A DNA stretch of 64,000 bases from CCMP332 sp040218795 (GTDB lineage Bacteria; Bacteroidota; Bacteroidia; Cytophagales; CCMP332), in NCBI GenBank assembly GCA_040218795.1, contig JAVJQT010000002.1, forward strand, positions 248,001-312,000, read 5' to 3'. A model generated the notes under the pieces. It saw only the letters and a program-made list of their open reading frames with translations, ran no database searches and was not told the origin of the DNA. Shown in pieces: positions 25,745 to 35,588 of the stretch (its first letter is position 1; each line of letters begins with the position of its first letter). Made by a program: the position numbers and the translations under genes.

Positions 25745-26290
25745 ATGGAAGTAATTGACATTTTATTAGCCTTGCCTCTACTTTTTGGTTTTTACAGAGG
25801 CTTTAAAAAAGGATTGTTAATGGAAATCGTAAATATCCTTGCTTTAATTCTGGCAATTATCGGCGGTTTCAAATTAATGGATCAGGCTTTACTTATACTG
25901 ATAGATACTTTTGGGAAACCACATCCTGCATTTCCTTTTCTGGCCTTTATACTAGTCTTTATAGCCATAGTTCTTGGCGTGAATGTATTGGGTAAGGCAT
26001 TAAAAAGCTTAATAGGTTTGACCATACTTGGTAGCTTTGACAAATTTGTAGGGGGCTTAATCGGAGTGATCAAATGGGCATTTGCGATAAGTCTTGTTCT
26101 ATGGATGATTAATGCATTTGCACCTGAATTATTTGATGAACAGATGCGTACCGATGCCTATTTATTGCCACTCCTAATTTCCTTTGCACCACATCTCTTT
26201 CACATAATGCTGGGTTTTCTGCCATTTCTCAGCGATATGATGGATTCCATTAAAGAGTTATTATCCCCCGACAGTGTTGCTAATTATTGA
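25745..26290 (+). CDS. cvpA: CvpA family membrane protein
   Basis: A 181-residue integral membrane protein with about four hydrophobic segments (residues 5-25, 28-45, 62-82, 102-125) and the family opening EVIDILLALPLLFGFYRGFKKGLLMEIVNILALI. CvpA proteins are linked to envelope stability and colicin V export in Escherichia coli; the mechanism is unclear. The gene lies directly after yqeY with no gap and overlaps the next gene by 17 bases. Confidence 0.88.
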   Translation: MEVIDILLALPLLFGFYRGFKKGLLMEIVNILALILAIIGGFKLMDQALLILIDTFGKPHPAFPFLAFILVFIAIVLGVNVLGKALKSLIGLTILGSFDKFVGGLIGVIKWAFAISLVLWMINAFAPELFDEQMRTDAYLLPLLISFAPHLFHIMLGFLPFLSDMMDSIKELLSPDSVANY

Positions 26291-26846
26291 CAATTACGAT
26301 TCCTTCACCTACAATCTTCTTGATTATTTCGAGCAGTTGGGGCAAGAATGTCAGCTCATTAGAAATGATTTGGAAAAAAAGGACTGGCCTGAAAATCCTG
26401 ATGCGATAGTAATTTCTCCAGGGCCAATGGATCCACTACGCGCGGGGAATTTGATGCAGATGATTGATTATTACTGTGAAAAAGTGCCAATTCTGGGCAT
26501 TTGTCTCGGGCATCAGGCATTGGCGCTGAAGTTTGGGGCAAAATTAGAACATGCCATTAAACCCATGCATGGAAAAATTAGTCGAATTTTTTGCGAGGAT
26601 GATCCCATTTTTGAAAATATCCCTAAAAACTTTAATGTGGTAAGGTACCACTCATTAATTATAAAGGAACTTCCCGGTAGTCTGAAAGCGCTGGCCAAAA
26701 CCAATGAAGAAGAGCTTATGGCCTTCAGACACACAAGATTAGCAATCTACGGAATTCAGTTCCACCCTGAGGCAGCATTGACGGAATACGGTCTCCAACT
26801 TTTGGAAAATTGTTTGCATTGTTTTGCCCAAAACGCAATCAATTAA
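26274..26846 (+). CDS. pabA: Aminodeoxychorismate/anthranilate synthase glutamine amidotransferase subunit
   Basis: A 190-residue class I glutamine amidotransferase. The triad is Cys77 in GICLGHQ, His164 and Glu166 in FHPEA; DNYDSFTYNLLDYF at the N-terminus is the PabA/TrpG signature. It supplies ammonia from glutamine to a chorismate-using partner, giving 4-amino-4-deoxychorismate (folate) or anthranilate (tryptophan). The start is GTG, 17 bases inside cvpA. With no trp genes nearby, the folate role is more likely, but a shared role is possible. Confidence 0.9.
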   Translation: MLLIIDNYDSFTYNLLDYFEQLGQECQLIRNDLEKKDWPENPDAIVISPGPMDPLRAGNLMQMIDYYCEKVPILGICLGHQALALKFGAKLEHAIKPMHGKISRIFCEDDPIFENIPKNFNVVRYHSLIIKELPGSLKALAKTNEEELMAFRHTRLAIYGIQFHPEAALTEYGLQLLENCLHCFAQNAIN

Positions 26847-26883
26847 AACATTTTCTTAATTTGCAAGCTTTCGCGATCGATTT

Positions 26884-27633
26884 ATGGAAGTAAAAAAGTC
26901 AGGTAAATTTGAATACATAGATGAAGGCAAAGGAGATATACTTCTATTACTTCATGGGCTTTTTGGTGCCTTGAGCAATTGGGAGCATGTAGTCAATGAA
27001 TTCAAAAAAGACTTTAGAGTAATTATTCCATTAATGCCCATCTATTCAATGCCGAGAAGAAAGGCTTCTGTTGATGGATTGGTTGATTTCATCGAAGAAT
27101 TTGTTGAAAAACAAGAACTCAAAGATCTTACGCTTTTGGGGAATTCCCTGGGCGGTCATGTGGCTTTGGTCTATACCTTAAGTTTTCAATCCAATGTAAA
27201 AAAATTAGTGCTTACCGGAAGTTCCGGACTTTTTGAAAACAGCATGGGCGGCTCATTTCCGAAAAGAGGTAATCAAAAATATATAAAGGAGAGAGTGGAA
27301 TACACGTTTTACGATCCCAAAACTGCCTCCGATGAATTAATAGAGGAGGTATTTGAAATAACCAGCTCTATTCCAAAATGTCTTAATATTGTTGCCATTG
27401 CAAAAGCAGCCCAAAGACATAATCTGGCTAACGAACTTCACAAAATTAAAGTCCCAACACTTTTGATATGGGGATTAAATGATACCATAACGCCTCCCAT
27501 GGTTGCACATGAATTTCACAGACTCATCCCAAATTCAAAACTTTCGTTTATAGATAAATGTTGTCATGCTCCAATGATGGAAAGACCGGAAGAGTTTAAG
27601 GAAATTTTAAGCGACTTTTTAAGAAACCAATGA
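26884..27633 (+). CDS. Alpha/beta hydrolase
   Basis: A 249-residue alpha/beta hydrolase with LLLHGLFGALSNW, nucleophile Ser88 in LGNSLGGHVAL, an acid within LIWGLNDTITPP and His228 in KCCHAPMMERPEEF. The cap region is short. This gene commonly stands before the CBS-nadK pair in Bacteroidota. It overlaps the CBS gene by four bases. The substrate is unknown. Confidence 0.85.
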   Translation: MEVKKSGKFEYIDEGKGDILLLLHGLFGALSNWEHVVNEFKKDFRVIIPLMPIYSMPRRKASVDGLVDFIEEFVEKQELKDLTLLGNSLGGHVALVYTLSFQSNVKKLVLTGSSGLFENSMGGSFPKRGNQKYIKERVEYTFYDPKTASDELIEEVFEITSSIPKCLNIVAIAKAAQRHNLANELHKIKVPTLLIWGLNDTITPPMVAHEFHRLIPNSKLSFIDKCCHAPMMERPEEFKEILSDFLRNQ

Positions 27634-28295
27634 TAGCTGTCGATTTAATTAATCAATTAATCCCCCCGTTAAAACCCGAAGACAGGGCTTTGCGTGCCAT
27701 AGACTGGATGGATGAGTTTCGTGTAAATCAATTGCCCGTAGTGGATAGCAACAAATTTTTGGGTTTAATAGATGAAGATGTGGTTTTTTCTACCAATGAC
27801 CCGGATCAACCTATCAAAGACCTGCAGTTAAAACACAATAGTGTATTTATTGATAGTCAAAGACACCTCTTTGAGGTTATCAAATTGGCGATTGACAATA
27901 ATCTTGATGTGGTTCCTATTGTAGACGAAGACGAAAATTACCTTGGCGTAGTAACTGTCAATGATACCGCCAGAGCATTTTCTCAATTGGCCTCTGCCGA
28001 ATACCCCGGCGGTATTCTGGTTTTATGCATGGATGAAAAAGATTATTCTCTGACAGAAATTAGCCGATTGGCTGAAGCGGATGATATCAAAATTTTAAGT
28101 GCATTTGTGTCCAATGACCCTAAGGATAACAAAAAGCTGAAAGTAACGCTCAAGTTTAATAAGCAGGATATTTCCCGCTTGATCGCTACTTATGAAAGAT
28201 TTGATTACAAGGTGATCTCCCAATTTCAGGAAACCTCTTCATCGGGATATGAAAAGGAAAGACTTAACATTTTATTCAAATATTTGGAGCTATAG
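27630..28295 (+). CDS. CBS-domain protein
   Basis: A 221-residue protein with a tandem CBS pair (about residues 1-60 and 70-130; VNQLPVVDSNKFLGLIDEDVVF and LDVVPIVDEDENYLGVVTVNDTARAF) and a C-terminal region of about 80 residues that looks ACT-like (GGILVLCMDEKDYSLTEISRLAEADDIKILSAFV). CBS pairs bind adenosyl nucleotides and regulate attached or neighbouring proteins. Position directly before nadK suggests a link to nucleotide or NAD(P) control; this is inference. Confidence 0.85.
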   Translation: MIAVDLINQLIPPLKPEDRALRAIDWMDEFRVNQLPVVDSNKFLGLIDEDVVFSTNDPDQPIKDLQLKHNSVFIDSQRHLFEVIKLAIDNNLDVVPIVDEDENYLGVVTVNDTARAFSQLASAEYPGGILVLCMDEKDYSLTEISRLAEADDIKILSAFVSNDPKDNKKLKVTLKFNKQDISRLIATYERFDYKVISQFQETSSSGYEKERLNILFKYLEL

Positions 28296-28341
28296 CTTTT
28301 TTGGCTAATTTTAATCTTATGCCAAAACTATTTTGCCGCTC

Positions 28342-29217
28342 ATGAATGTCGCTATCAACGGTCGCGATTTTACCGGAGATTTGCTCACGGTAATTCAGGA
28401 TATGTTCGCTTTTTTGGAAGCTGAGAATTGCGCTATTCAAATTGAACAGGATTTCAGAGATAATTGCCAAGCCAATAATGTACAGCTTCCAAAGCACACT
28501 ATTTTTTCCAATTTGCATGAATTAATAGATGCCGATCTAGCCATTAGTATAGGAGGTGATGGCACCTTACTCGAAACGGTATCTTATGTCGGAAAAAAGG
28601 AAATACCAATTCTCGGAATAAACATGGGTCGTCTGGGATATCTTGCAACCACCAAGAGAGAGGATATTCGGGAATCGCTTTCTGAATTTATAAATGGGAA
28701 TTATGAGCTGGACAAAAGAACCCTTCTTTCTTTAATAACAGAAGATAAGCGTTTTGGAAATAAAAATTTTGCTTTAAATGAAGTAGCTATTTTAAAAAGA
28801 GATACCTCTTCAATGATACGAGCACATATTTCGGTAGATGATGTGTTTTTAAATTCCTATTGGGCTGATGGTATCATTGTTTCTACACCGACAGGTAGCA
28901 CGGGTTATTCCTTGAGCTGTGGTGGCCCAATCGTACTTCCGGGATCTGAAAACCTGATTATTACTCCGATTTGCCCTCATAATTTAACCATGAGGCCCTT
29001 GATAATTCCGGATAAGAGCAAAATTCAAATTGATCTGGAAGGAAGAACAAAAAATATTTTGATTTCACTGGACAGTCGATCGGAATCAGTTCCTACAAAT
29101 TTCTCCTTAAAAGTGCAAAAGGCCGGTTTTAAGGCCAATTTAGTCAAATTAAAAAACAGTGTTTATTTCAATACACTGAGGGAGAAATTGAACTGGGGTA
29201 AGGATGTCAGAAATTAA
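28342..29217 (+). CDS. nadK: NAD kinase
   Basis: A 291-residue ATP-NAD kinase that makes NADP. GGDGTLLETV (residues 71-80), INMGRLGYLA, LNEVAILKR and the DGIIVSTPTGSTGYSLSCGGPIV motif are all in place. The ATG at 28342 is preferred; a TTG nine bases upstream would add three residues. It follows the CBS gene by 46 bases and is followed by the DUF6089 pair, a conserved Bacteroidota order. Confidence 0.95.
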   Translation: MNVAINGRDFTGDLLTVIQDMFAFLEAENCAIQIEQDFRDNCQANNVQLPKHTIFSNLHELIDADLAISIGGDGTLLETVSYVGKKEIPILGINMGRLGYLATTKREDIRESLSEFINGNYELDKRTLLSLITEDKRFGNKNFALNEVAILKRDTSSMIRAHISVDDVFLNSYWADGIIVSTPTGSTGYSLSCGGPIVLPGSENLIITPICPHNLTMRPLIIPDKSKIQIDLEGRTKNILISLDSRSESVPTNFSLKVQKAGFKANLVKLKNSVYFNTLREKLNWGKDVRN

Positions 29218-29284
29218 TGCATTGTCCATTACAAATAAAAATATTTAATTTGTACCTGTTTTGGCTTCACTTATAGTGATTATT

Positions 29285-30247
29285 ATGAAAAATAAAGCAT
29301 TGTTCCTTCTAGTTTTTGTACTCCTTATCGGTAGTGTGGCCGATGTAAAGGGACAATTTTTTAGCAGGAGAAAACATTATTCTTCCATTGGTGGCGGACT
29401 CTGTGGAATGAACTACTTTGGAGATATTGTACCTAAAAATGGTATTGCAAGTGCAGACATTAGTTTTACGAGACCTCAATTGTCATTTACCTATTCACGA
29501 AAATTTCATCCGAGATTTTCTGTAAAAGGAACATTTTCATGGGGAAGGCTACAGGGTGACGACTTTTCTTCAGCGGATCCTGGAGATGCAGAAAGTGGCC
29601 GATTCAGATATGCGAGAAATTTGCATTTCAGAAATGACATTAAGGAACTGGCGGTTGTTGGAGTAGTGGACCTGTTTGAAAATAGGGGTACATTCCTTAA
29701 AAGACCAGTCTTGATTCCATATGCATTTTTAGGAATTGGCGTATTCCATCACAATCCAAAAGCAAGAACTCCTGTAGACGAGGGTAATGAATGGGTTTCG
29801 CTTAAACCTCTGAATACCGAAGAAAGAACTTATTCATTGATTCAACCTGTTATTCCGCTTGGCCTTGGTGTCAGATACAAACTGAACAAAAATTTTGACA
29901 TCGCTTTTGAAATAGGCTACAGATATACATTTACCGATTATTTGGATGATGTGAGCGGGCCTTATAAAGCACTGGCTAATTTTGATGATCCTCTCGCAGC
30001 AATGATGTCGAACCGAACCGGAGAAGTTACTTCGGCATTTACAGGTGAAACCAGAGACCCCGTTTATAATACAATTTACGGTGGAACAACCGATGTTACC
30101 GTTGGTGATAAAACCTTTCAAATTGCTCAGGGTGTAGATGAGGGTGAAAAAAGAGGAAACTCTTCCGATAATGATATTTATATCGTTTATGGTTTCCATG
30201 TGACTTATATCCTCTATAAAGGAATGAGGTCTCCAAAATTCAGATAA
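29285..30247 (+). CDS. DUF6089 family outer-membrane protein, first copy
   Basis: A 320-residue secreted protein with signal peptide (MKNKALFLLVFVLLIGSVADVKGQ) and beta-strand-rich sequence expected to form an outer-membrane barrel (YSSIGGGLCGMNYFGDIVP ... FAFE-type aromatic strands ... YIVYGFHVTYILYKGMRSPKF). The start is taken at the ATG at 29285; a TTG eight codons earlier would spoil the signal peptide. DUF6089 genes are found before uppS and bamA in Bacteroidota, which hints at an outer-membrane assembly role that has not been shown. Confidence 0.85.
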   Translation: MKNKALFLLVFVLLIGSVADVKGQFFSRRKHYSSIGGGLCGMNYFGDIVPKNGIASADISFTRPQLSFTYSRKFHPRFSVKGTFSWGRLQGDDFSSADPGDAESGRFRYARNLHFRNDIKELAVVGVVDLFENRGTFLKRPVLIPYAFLGIGVFHHNPKARTPVDEGNEWVSLKPLNTEERTYSLIQPVIPLGLGVRYKLNKNFDIAFEIGYRYTFTDYLDDVSGPYKALANFDDPLAAMMSNRTGEVTSAFTGETRDPVYNTIYGGTTDVTVGDKTFQIAQGVDEGEKRGNSSDNDIYIVYGFHVTYILYKGMRSPKFR

Positions 30248-30277
30248 TAGCGGAGCAAAAATTTCGTTAAGCCAGCA

Positions 30278-30985
30278 ATGCTGCAAAATTCATTTGATTT
30301 TTCAATCTTGAGAAAGTTATTGATAGTAACGCTTCTGTTATTCACCACAAATTGTGCTTTGATGGCACAGTCGGGAGAAATAGGAATTGGATTGGGTAGT
30401 ACCAACTATCGCGGTGAAATTTCACCGAAATACGATTTTTATTTTCAGCGACCGGCGGGGATGCTATTTTACAGACATAATTTCAGCCCGATATTTTCAT
30501 TGAGAGGATCCTTTATGGCGGGGATGCTGTCGGCTACCAATCAGAGATACTCTGATGCCCTTTCTCAATTTCGTCCTTTGAAATTTAACGCCACAGTTTA
30601 CGAAGGGGCATTAATGCCGGAATACAATTTTTTTAATTTTCGCGGCAAGAATAATATTCCAAAGGCTACTTTTTATTTTACCGCCGGCCTGGCATTTTAC
30701 CGATATACCACATCCGCACCTCAAATCGAAGCAGGCGGTCCTCCTTCTTTCAGTATGGCAATACCCATGGGCTTTGGTATGAAGGCAATGCTGGGAGATT
30801 TGACCAATATCGGTCTGGAATTCGGCGCAAGAAAAACATTTGATGATTACTTCGATGGTGTCAGCGATACCTTTGGAAATGGTATTCAAAGGGGTTTTCG
30901 TTATGATTATGACTGGTATTATTATGCCGGTGTATCCATTAGTTATATCATTTACAAAATACCTTGTCCTTATTTCACCTATTAA
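30278..30985 (+). CDS. DUF6089 family outer-membrane protein, second copy
   Basis: A 235-residue paralogue of the preceding gene, with signal peptide (ending CALMAQ, about residue 30) and a matching opening (GEIGIGLGSTNYRGEISPK against SSIGGGLCGMNYFGDIVPK). It ends with the same strand pattern (YYYAGVSISYIIYKIPCPYF). It is shorter because the middle loops are reduced. It lies 59 bases before uppS. Function is inferred only from context. Confidence 0.83.
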   Translation: MLQNSFDFSILRKLLIVTLLLFTTNCALMAQSGEIGIGLGSTNYRGEISPKYDFYFQRPAGMLFYRHNFSPIFSLRGSFMAGMLSATNQRYSDALSQFRPLKFNATVYEGALMPEYNFFNFRGKNNIPKATFYFTAGLAFYRYTTSAPQIEAGGPPSFSMAIPMGFGMKAMLGDLTNIGLEFGARKTFDDYFDGVSDTFGNGIQRGFRYDYDWYYYAGVSISYIIYKIPCPYFTY

Positions 30986-31007
30986 TGGCATTTTGATGCT
31001 AATTCTT

Positions 31008-31015
31008 TAGCTTTG
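31008..31015 (+). promoter_or_regulatory. Possible -7 element before uppS
   Basis: TAGCTTTG fits TAnnTTTG and stands 29 bases before the uppS ATG. There is no TTTG at the right distance upstream, so this would be a weak or non-standard promoter. Confidence 0.3.
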
Positions 31016-31044
31016 CAATCCATTTTGAAAATGCGTCTCTCCAT

Positions 31045-31785
31045 ATGGTCGAAAACTTGAAAGACCGCATATTATCAGACAATTTGCCTCAACACATTGC
31101 CGTTATCATGGATGGAAATGGCCGTTGGGCGAAACAAAAAGGTGCGCAAAGGATCTTTGGACATAAAAACGCGATAAATGCGGTTAGAGATATTTCTGAA
31201 GGTTGTGCAGAGCTGGGGGTTAATTACCTTACTCTGTATGCATTTTCTACTGAGAATTGGGGACGCCCCAGATATGAAGTAGATGCGTTAATGAATTTAT
31301 TGGTTTCTACCATACGATCGGAAACCAAGACACTGATGGAGAACAAAATTAAACTGAATACAATAGGCGATCTGGATCATTTACCAAAAAAATGTCTGAA
31401 GGAATTGAACGAAGCTAAAGAAATAACAAAAGACAATGACAATATGGTATTGACACTCGCTCTGAGTTATTCTGGCAGATGGGAAATACTGGAAGCTGTA
31501 AAATCTATGATAAAAGACGGAATGAGACCCGAAGAGGTCAATGAAGAATCATTTGGAGCACATTTATTTGATCCTTCACTTCCCGATCCCGAATTACTTA
31601 TAAGGACAAGTGGCGAACTTAGGATTAGCAATTTCTTATTATGGCAACTGGCCTATTCAGAATTGTATTTTACTAAAACACTATGGCCCGATTTTAGAAA
31701 GAAAGACCTTTATGAGGCTTTGATAGAATATCAGCAAAGAGAAAGAAGGTTTGGTAAAACAAGTGAGCAGCTCAAGGCACATTAG
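31045..31785 (+). CDS. uppS: Isoprenyl transferase (undecaprenyl diphosphate synthase)
   Basis: A 246-residue cis-prenyltransferase that makes the C55 carrier lipid for peptidoglycan and O-antigen. AVIMDGNGRWAKQKG (catalytic Asp23), RIFGHKNA, LYAFSTENWGRP and LLIRTSGELRISNFLLWQLAYSELYFT are all conserved. The bamA ATG lies four bases after its stop, so the two are co-translated. Membrane-associated, cytoplasmic face. Confidence 0.96.
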   Translation: MVENLKDRILSDNLPQHIAVIMDGNGRWAKQKGAQRIFGHKNAINAVRDISEGCAELGVNYLTLYAFSTENWGRPRYEVDALMNLLVSTIRSETKTLMENKIKLNTIGDLDHLPKKCLKELNEAKEITKDNDNMVLTLALSYSGRWEILEAVKSMIKDGMRPEEVNEESFGAHLFDPSLPDPELLIRTSGELRISNFLLWQLAYSELYFTKTLWPDFRKKDLYEALIEYQQRERRFGKTSEQLKAH

Positions 31786-31789
31786 AGAT

Positions 31790-34489
31790 ATGCGCAGATC
31801 AATTCTTCTAATTTCCATACTATTTATTTACTCTGTTTCCTGGGCGCAAATCCGATTGGGAGAAAGAAAGGCATTTGATATTTCATATTCCAATCCGGTT
31901 GAATATGAAATCGGCGGTATAGAAGTAACCGGTGTTTCCAATTTGGATGAGACCTCCCTTATTTCTGTATCAGGTCTTAAGGTTGGAGATAAAATTAACA
32001 TTCCGGGAGATGAAATTAGCGGTGCGATTAGAAAACTCTGGAAACAGGGTATACTCGGCGATGTAAAAATATTGGTGACCAAAGTGGAGGGTAATTTCGT
32101 ATTTCTTGAAATTCGGCTTAGCGAAAGACCGCGACTTTCAAAGTTTGGATTCAGAGAAAAGAAAAAAGGAAAAATTGAAAACCTCAAAAAAGGAGAAGCT
32201 GATGAACTGAAGGAAAAACTCAATTTGATCAGGGGAAGAATCATCACAGACGCCATTAAGAAAAATTCCGAACGAAAAATCAGAAATTATTATATCGATA
32301 AGGGATTTCTGAATGTAGACATAAGCAGTAATATCGAAGAGGATCCAGTATTAAAAAACAGCGTTGTCCTCAATTTCATAATCGAGAAAAAGGAAAAAGT
32401 AAAGATTAAAGAAATCGTTTTCGAAGGAAATGAAGCTGCAAAAGATTCCAAGTTGAGAAAAAAAATGAAGGGGAATCATGAAAAAGTCAGAATTAGCCTC
32501 GGTAAAAATGTCAACCGCGATCTTCTCAAATTAGACAAAATCACCCCCAGGTCATTATTTAATAGAGCAAAAGAACTGGAACCTGAGGATTTTCAATATT
32601 ACGTTACTTCCAACCTGAAACTCAATTTTTTCAACAATGCTAAATTTAGCAAAAGTGCCCTGGAAGAGGATAAAGAAAACATTATATCCTATTATAATTC
32701 GCTTGGCTATAGGGATGCGGAAATCGTAACGGATACCGTATATCAATTGAATCCAGAAGAACTTAAAATCCGATTGACGGTGGAAGAAGGCAATAAGTAT
32801 TACTTCAGAAATATTGAGTGGACTGGTAATTATATTCATACGGAGGAAGAATTGTCGGCAATTCTCAATGTTAACAAAGGAGATATTTACGACCGTGAGG
32901 AGTTAAGCAGAAGATTAAATTTTAACCCCAATGGCTTTGATGTCACTTCACTTTATATGGATGATGGGTATTTGTTTTTTAGTGTTCAACCCATTGAGAC
33001 CAGAATTATTGGAGATTCTGTGGATATGGAAATGCGGATTTACGAAGGGGAGCAGGCCACCATCAACGAAATTATAATCAGAGGAAATACCGTTACATCA
33101 GACGATGTTATCAGAAGAGAAATAAGGACCTATCCGGGCTACAAATTCAGTCGAAGGGATGTCATCAGAACGCAGACTTTTCTTGCTCAGTTGGGTTATT
33201 TTGACCCCGAAAAAATTGGGATCAATCCTATGCCTAATCCTGTGGATGGTACTGTTGATATTGAATATGTGGTAGAAGAAAGGCCAAGCAATCAAATTGA
33301 ATTATCCGGAGGATGGGGAGGTGCATTTGGATTTGTTGGAAGCCTTGGTTTGGTGATCAATAATTTTTCAACAAAGAAAATGCTTAAGCTGAGCGAATGG
33401 AGTCCGCTTCCAAGCGGTGACGGTCAAAGACTTTCACTAAGGGCTCAAGCCAATGGCAGAAGATTTCAAACTTATAGTTTGTCATTTACTGAACCCTGGT
33501 TGGGTGGAAGGAAACCTCATTCATTAACCGTGAGTTTTACACATTCGCGGCAAAACCTTATCAGTACATTTACCAATGACAAATTTGGTCATTTCTATAT
33601 CTCAGGGGTGACACTTGGTTTGGGCCGCCGTTTGACATGGCCGGATGACTATTTTGTCCTGAATAATACAGCATCTCTGTTGTTTTATGATTTGAACAAT
33701 TTTGGCGTAGGAGGAAATCTTAATCTTGATGGAATAGCCAGAAACTTCTCTTTAATAAATACTATCTCGAGAAATTCAGTTGACAATCCAACCTATCCAA
33801 GAACGGGTTCTCAGGTTTCTTTAAGCATGATTCTAACGCCTCCCTATTCACTCTTCAGAGATAACAACAACTTTGAAACAGATGCTGAAAGGTATAGATG
33901 GATAGAATATCACAAATGGATGTTTGACAACTCATGGTATATGAGTTTAGTTGGCAATCTTGTTTTGAACGGAAGAATGCATTTTGGATTTGTTGGCTCC
34001 TATAACAAAGACATAGGTGTTACTCCATTCGAACGATTTACTCTTGGGGGTTCGGGTTTGACCGGTTTTAATCCGCTATTGGGAACAGAGGTAATCGGTT
34101 TGAGAGGATATGAAGATGCCTCTCTGAATCCATATTTGCTCGGCGAAAATGTGAGCAATACATCTTTTAATCAGCTTACGCCTAGTGACTTGGCAACTCC
34201 AGGATTGGCGTTTACCAAATATGTAATGGAACTGAGATATCCTTTATCATTGAATCCCTCGGCCACCATATATTTACAAACGTTTTTTGAGGCGGGAAAT
34301 AACTTTGCCTATTTTGAAGATTTTAACCCCTTTGACTTGTATCGCTCAGTTGGAGTGGGAGCGAGGATATTTATGCCGGCATTTGGTTTAATAGGTGTGG
34401 ACTATGGTTATGGGTTGGATCCGGTACCGGGAAGACAGGGAGTAAACGGTTCTCAATTTCATTTTTCTATAGGTCAACAGATACGATAA
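31790..34489 (+). CDS. bamA: Outer-membrane protein assembly factor BamA
   Basis: An about 899-residue Omp85 protein from the ATG at 31790, which starts a clean signal peptide (MRRSILLISILFIYSVSWAQ); a TTG 39 bases earlier is inside uppS and not needed. About five POTRA domains (residues about 30-490; for example VKIKEIVFEGNEAA, YFRNIEWTGNYIHTEEEL, ATINEIIIRGNTVTSDDVIRREIRTYPG) precede the surface-antigen barrel. The barrel includes the GLRGYE motif (VRGF/Y-type) and an aromatic C-terminus (FHFSIGQQIR). It inserts beta-barrel proteins into the outer membrane. POTRA segments are unusually Lys-rich near residues 110-240. Confidence 0.94.
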   Translation: MRRSILLISILFIYSVSWAQIRLGERKAFDISYSNPVEYEIGGIEVTGVSNLDETSLISVSGLKVGDKINIPGDEISGAIRKLWKQGILGDVKILVTKVEGNFVFLEIRLSERPRLSKFGFREKKKGKIENLKKGEADELKEKLNLIRGRIITDAIKKNSERKIRNYYIDKGFLNVDISSNIEEDPVLKNSVVLNFIIEKKEKVKIKEIVFEGNEAAKDSKLRKKMKGNHEKVRISLGKNVNRDLLKLDKITPRSLFNRAKELEPEDFQYYVTSNLKLNFFNNAKFSKSALEEDKENIISYYNSLGYRDAEIVTDTVYQLNPEELKIRLTVEEGNKYYFRNIEWTGNYIHTEEELSAILNVNKGDIYDREELSRRLNFNPNGFDVTSLYMDDGYLFFSVQPIETRIIGDSVDMEMRIYEGEQATINEIIIRGNTVTSDDVIRREIRTYPGYKFSRRDVIRTQTFLAQLGYFDPEKIGINPMPNPVDGTVDIEYVVEERPSNQIELSGGWGGAFGFVGSLGLVINNFSTKKMLKLSEWSPLPSGDGQRLSLRAQANGRRFQTYSLSFTEPWLGGRKPHSLTVSFTHSRQNLISTFTNDKFGHFYISGVTLGLGRRLTWPDDYFVLNNTASLLFYDLNNFGVGGNLNLDGIARNFSLINTISRNSVDNPTYPRTGSQVSLSMILTPPYSLFRDNNNFETDAERYRWIEYHKWMFDNSWYMSLVGNLVLNGRMHFGFVGSYNKDIGVTPFERFTLGGSGLTGFNPLLGTEVIGLRGYEDASLNPYLLGENVSNTSFNQLTPSDLATPGLAFTKYVMELRYPLSLNPSATIYLQTFFEAGNNFAYFEDFNPFDLYRSVGVGARIFMPAFGLIGVDYGYGLDPVPGRQGVNGSQFHFSIGQQIR

Positions 34490-34499
34490 TACATCTCTT

Positions 34500-35030
34500 A
34501 TGAAAAAGATCGCATTATTTTTATTTTTGGCACCCATTTTGTCATATGAATTAAACGCACAGCGTTTTGGCTATGTAGATGCGAATTTTATACTTACCCA
34601 GATGCCTGATTATAAAAAGGCAGAAGAAGAAGTTAATGCGCTTTCTAAAGCATGGCAGGATGAGATTTCAAAAATGAAATCAGAGATTCAGTCCATGTAC
34701 GATGAGCTAAAAGCTGAAGAAGTGTTGCTGACAAAAGAAATGGTGGATGAAAGGAAAAATAAAATCAAAGCCAAGGAAGAGGCATTAAAAGAGTATCAGC
34801 AAAAAACTTTTGGCTATGATGGACTCTTATTTTTAAAAAGACAGGAGTTGATACAACCGGTGCAGGACAAGATATATGAGGCAATAGAAGAAATTTCCAG
34901 ACAAAAAAAGCTTCATATAATGTTTGACAAATCAGGTGATCTGGTGATGTTATATACAGATCCAAGATATGATTACACTGATTTTGTATTGGAAGAACTC
35001 GGATTGAAAGAACCGGAAGAATTGGAATAA
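34500..35030 (+). CDS. OmpH/Skp family periplasmic chaperone, first copy
   Basis: A 176-residue protein with signal peptide (ending ELNAQ, about residue 20), the OmpH opening FGYVDANFILTQMPDYKKAEEEV, a long charged coiled coil (about 45-110) and the closing beta/helix part (KKLHIMFDKSGDLVMLYTDPRYDYTDFVLEELGL). Skp proteins carry unfolded outer-membrane proteins to BamA, which is encoded ten bases upstream. Trimeric tentacle structure is expected. Confidence 0.9.
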   Translation: MKKIALFLFLAPILSYELNAQRFGYVDANFILTQMPDYKKAEEEVNALSKAWQDEISKMKSEIQSMYDELKAEEVLLTKEMVDERKNKIKAKEEALKEYQQKTFGYDGLLFLKRQELIQPVQDKIYEAIEEISRQKKLHIMFDKSGDLVMLYTDPRYDYTDFVLEELGLKEPEELE

Positions 35031-35052
35031 TAAAAAACGAAAACTTATAAAA

Positions 35053-35580
35053 ATGAAAAAAATATATCTCTTATTATTGACCGTCGCTCTTTTTGGGAGC
35101 CAGAGTGTTTTTGCACAGAATCTCAAAATAGGATATGCCAGTCCTAATTATATTTTGGCAAGCATGCCTCAAAGCAAGCAGATTGAATCGCAGCTTGACA
35201 CATATGGCAAACAATTGGAAAATCAATTGGACAATAAGATTAAGGAGTTTGAAGGCAAGTATCAGGCTTACGAGGCAGGCAAATCTACCATGACTGAACT
35301 TATCAGAGCAGATAAGGAGCAGGAGCTTCAAATGATGAACAAGTCTATTCAGGATTTTCAGAAAAAAGCTCAGGATGATTTGCAGAAAAAAGAGAATGAG
35401 TTGCTTGCACCACTTGTAGATAAAGTCAACAACGCCATCAATCAGGTGGCTGCAGAAAAAGGATACACTTATATTTTCAGCAGCGATGCAGCATTGGGTG
35501 CCTCATTCATTCTTCATGCACCGGAGGGAGATGATGTTTCCGACCTGGTTTTAGCGAAACTCGGAGTTACAAAAAAATAA
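35053..35580 (+). CDS. OmpH/Skp family periplasmic chaperone, second copy
   Basis: A 175-residue paralogue of the previous gene: signal peptide (MKKIYLLLLTVALFGSQSVFAQ), LKIGYASPNYILASMPQSKQIESQL, coiled coil (about 50-120) and YTYIFSSDAALGASFILHAPEGDDVSDLVLAKLG. Two consecutive copies after bamA are usual in Bacteroidota and may form separate or mixed trimers. A strong terminator follows its stop by eight bases. Confidence 0.9.
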   Translation: MKKIYLLLLTVALFGSQSVFAQNLKIGYASPNYILASMPQSKQIESQLDTYGKQLENQLDNKIKEFEGKYQAYEAGKSTMTELIRADKEQELQMMNKSIQDFQKKAQDDLQKKENELLAPLVDKVNNAINQVAAEKGYTYIFSSDAALGASFILHAPEGDDVSDLVLAKLGVTKK

Positions 35581-35588
35581 TTTAATTA

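Noticed and set aside
31751..31789. Earlier TTG start for bamA inside uppS
   Set aside because: It adds a hydrophilic segment before an otherwise perfect signal peptide; the ATG at 31790 is four bases after the uppS stop.
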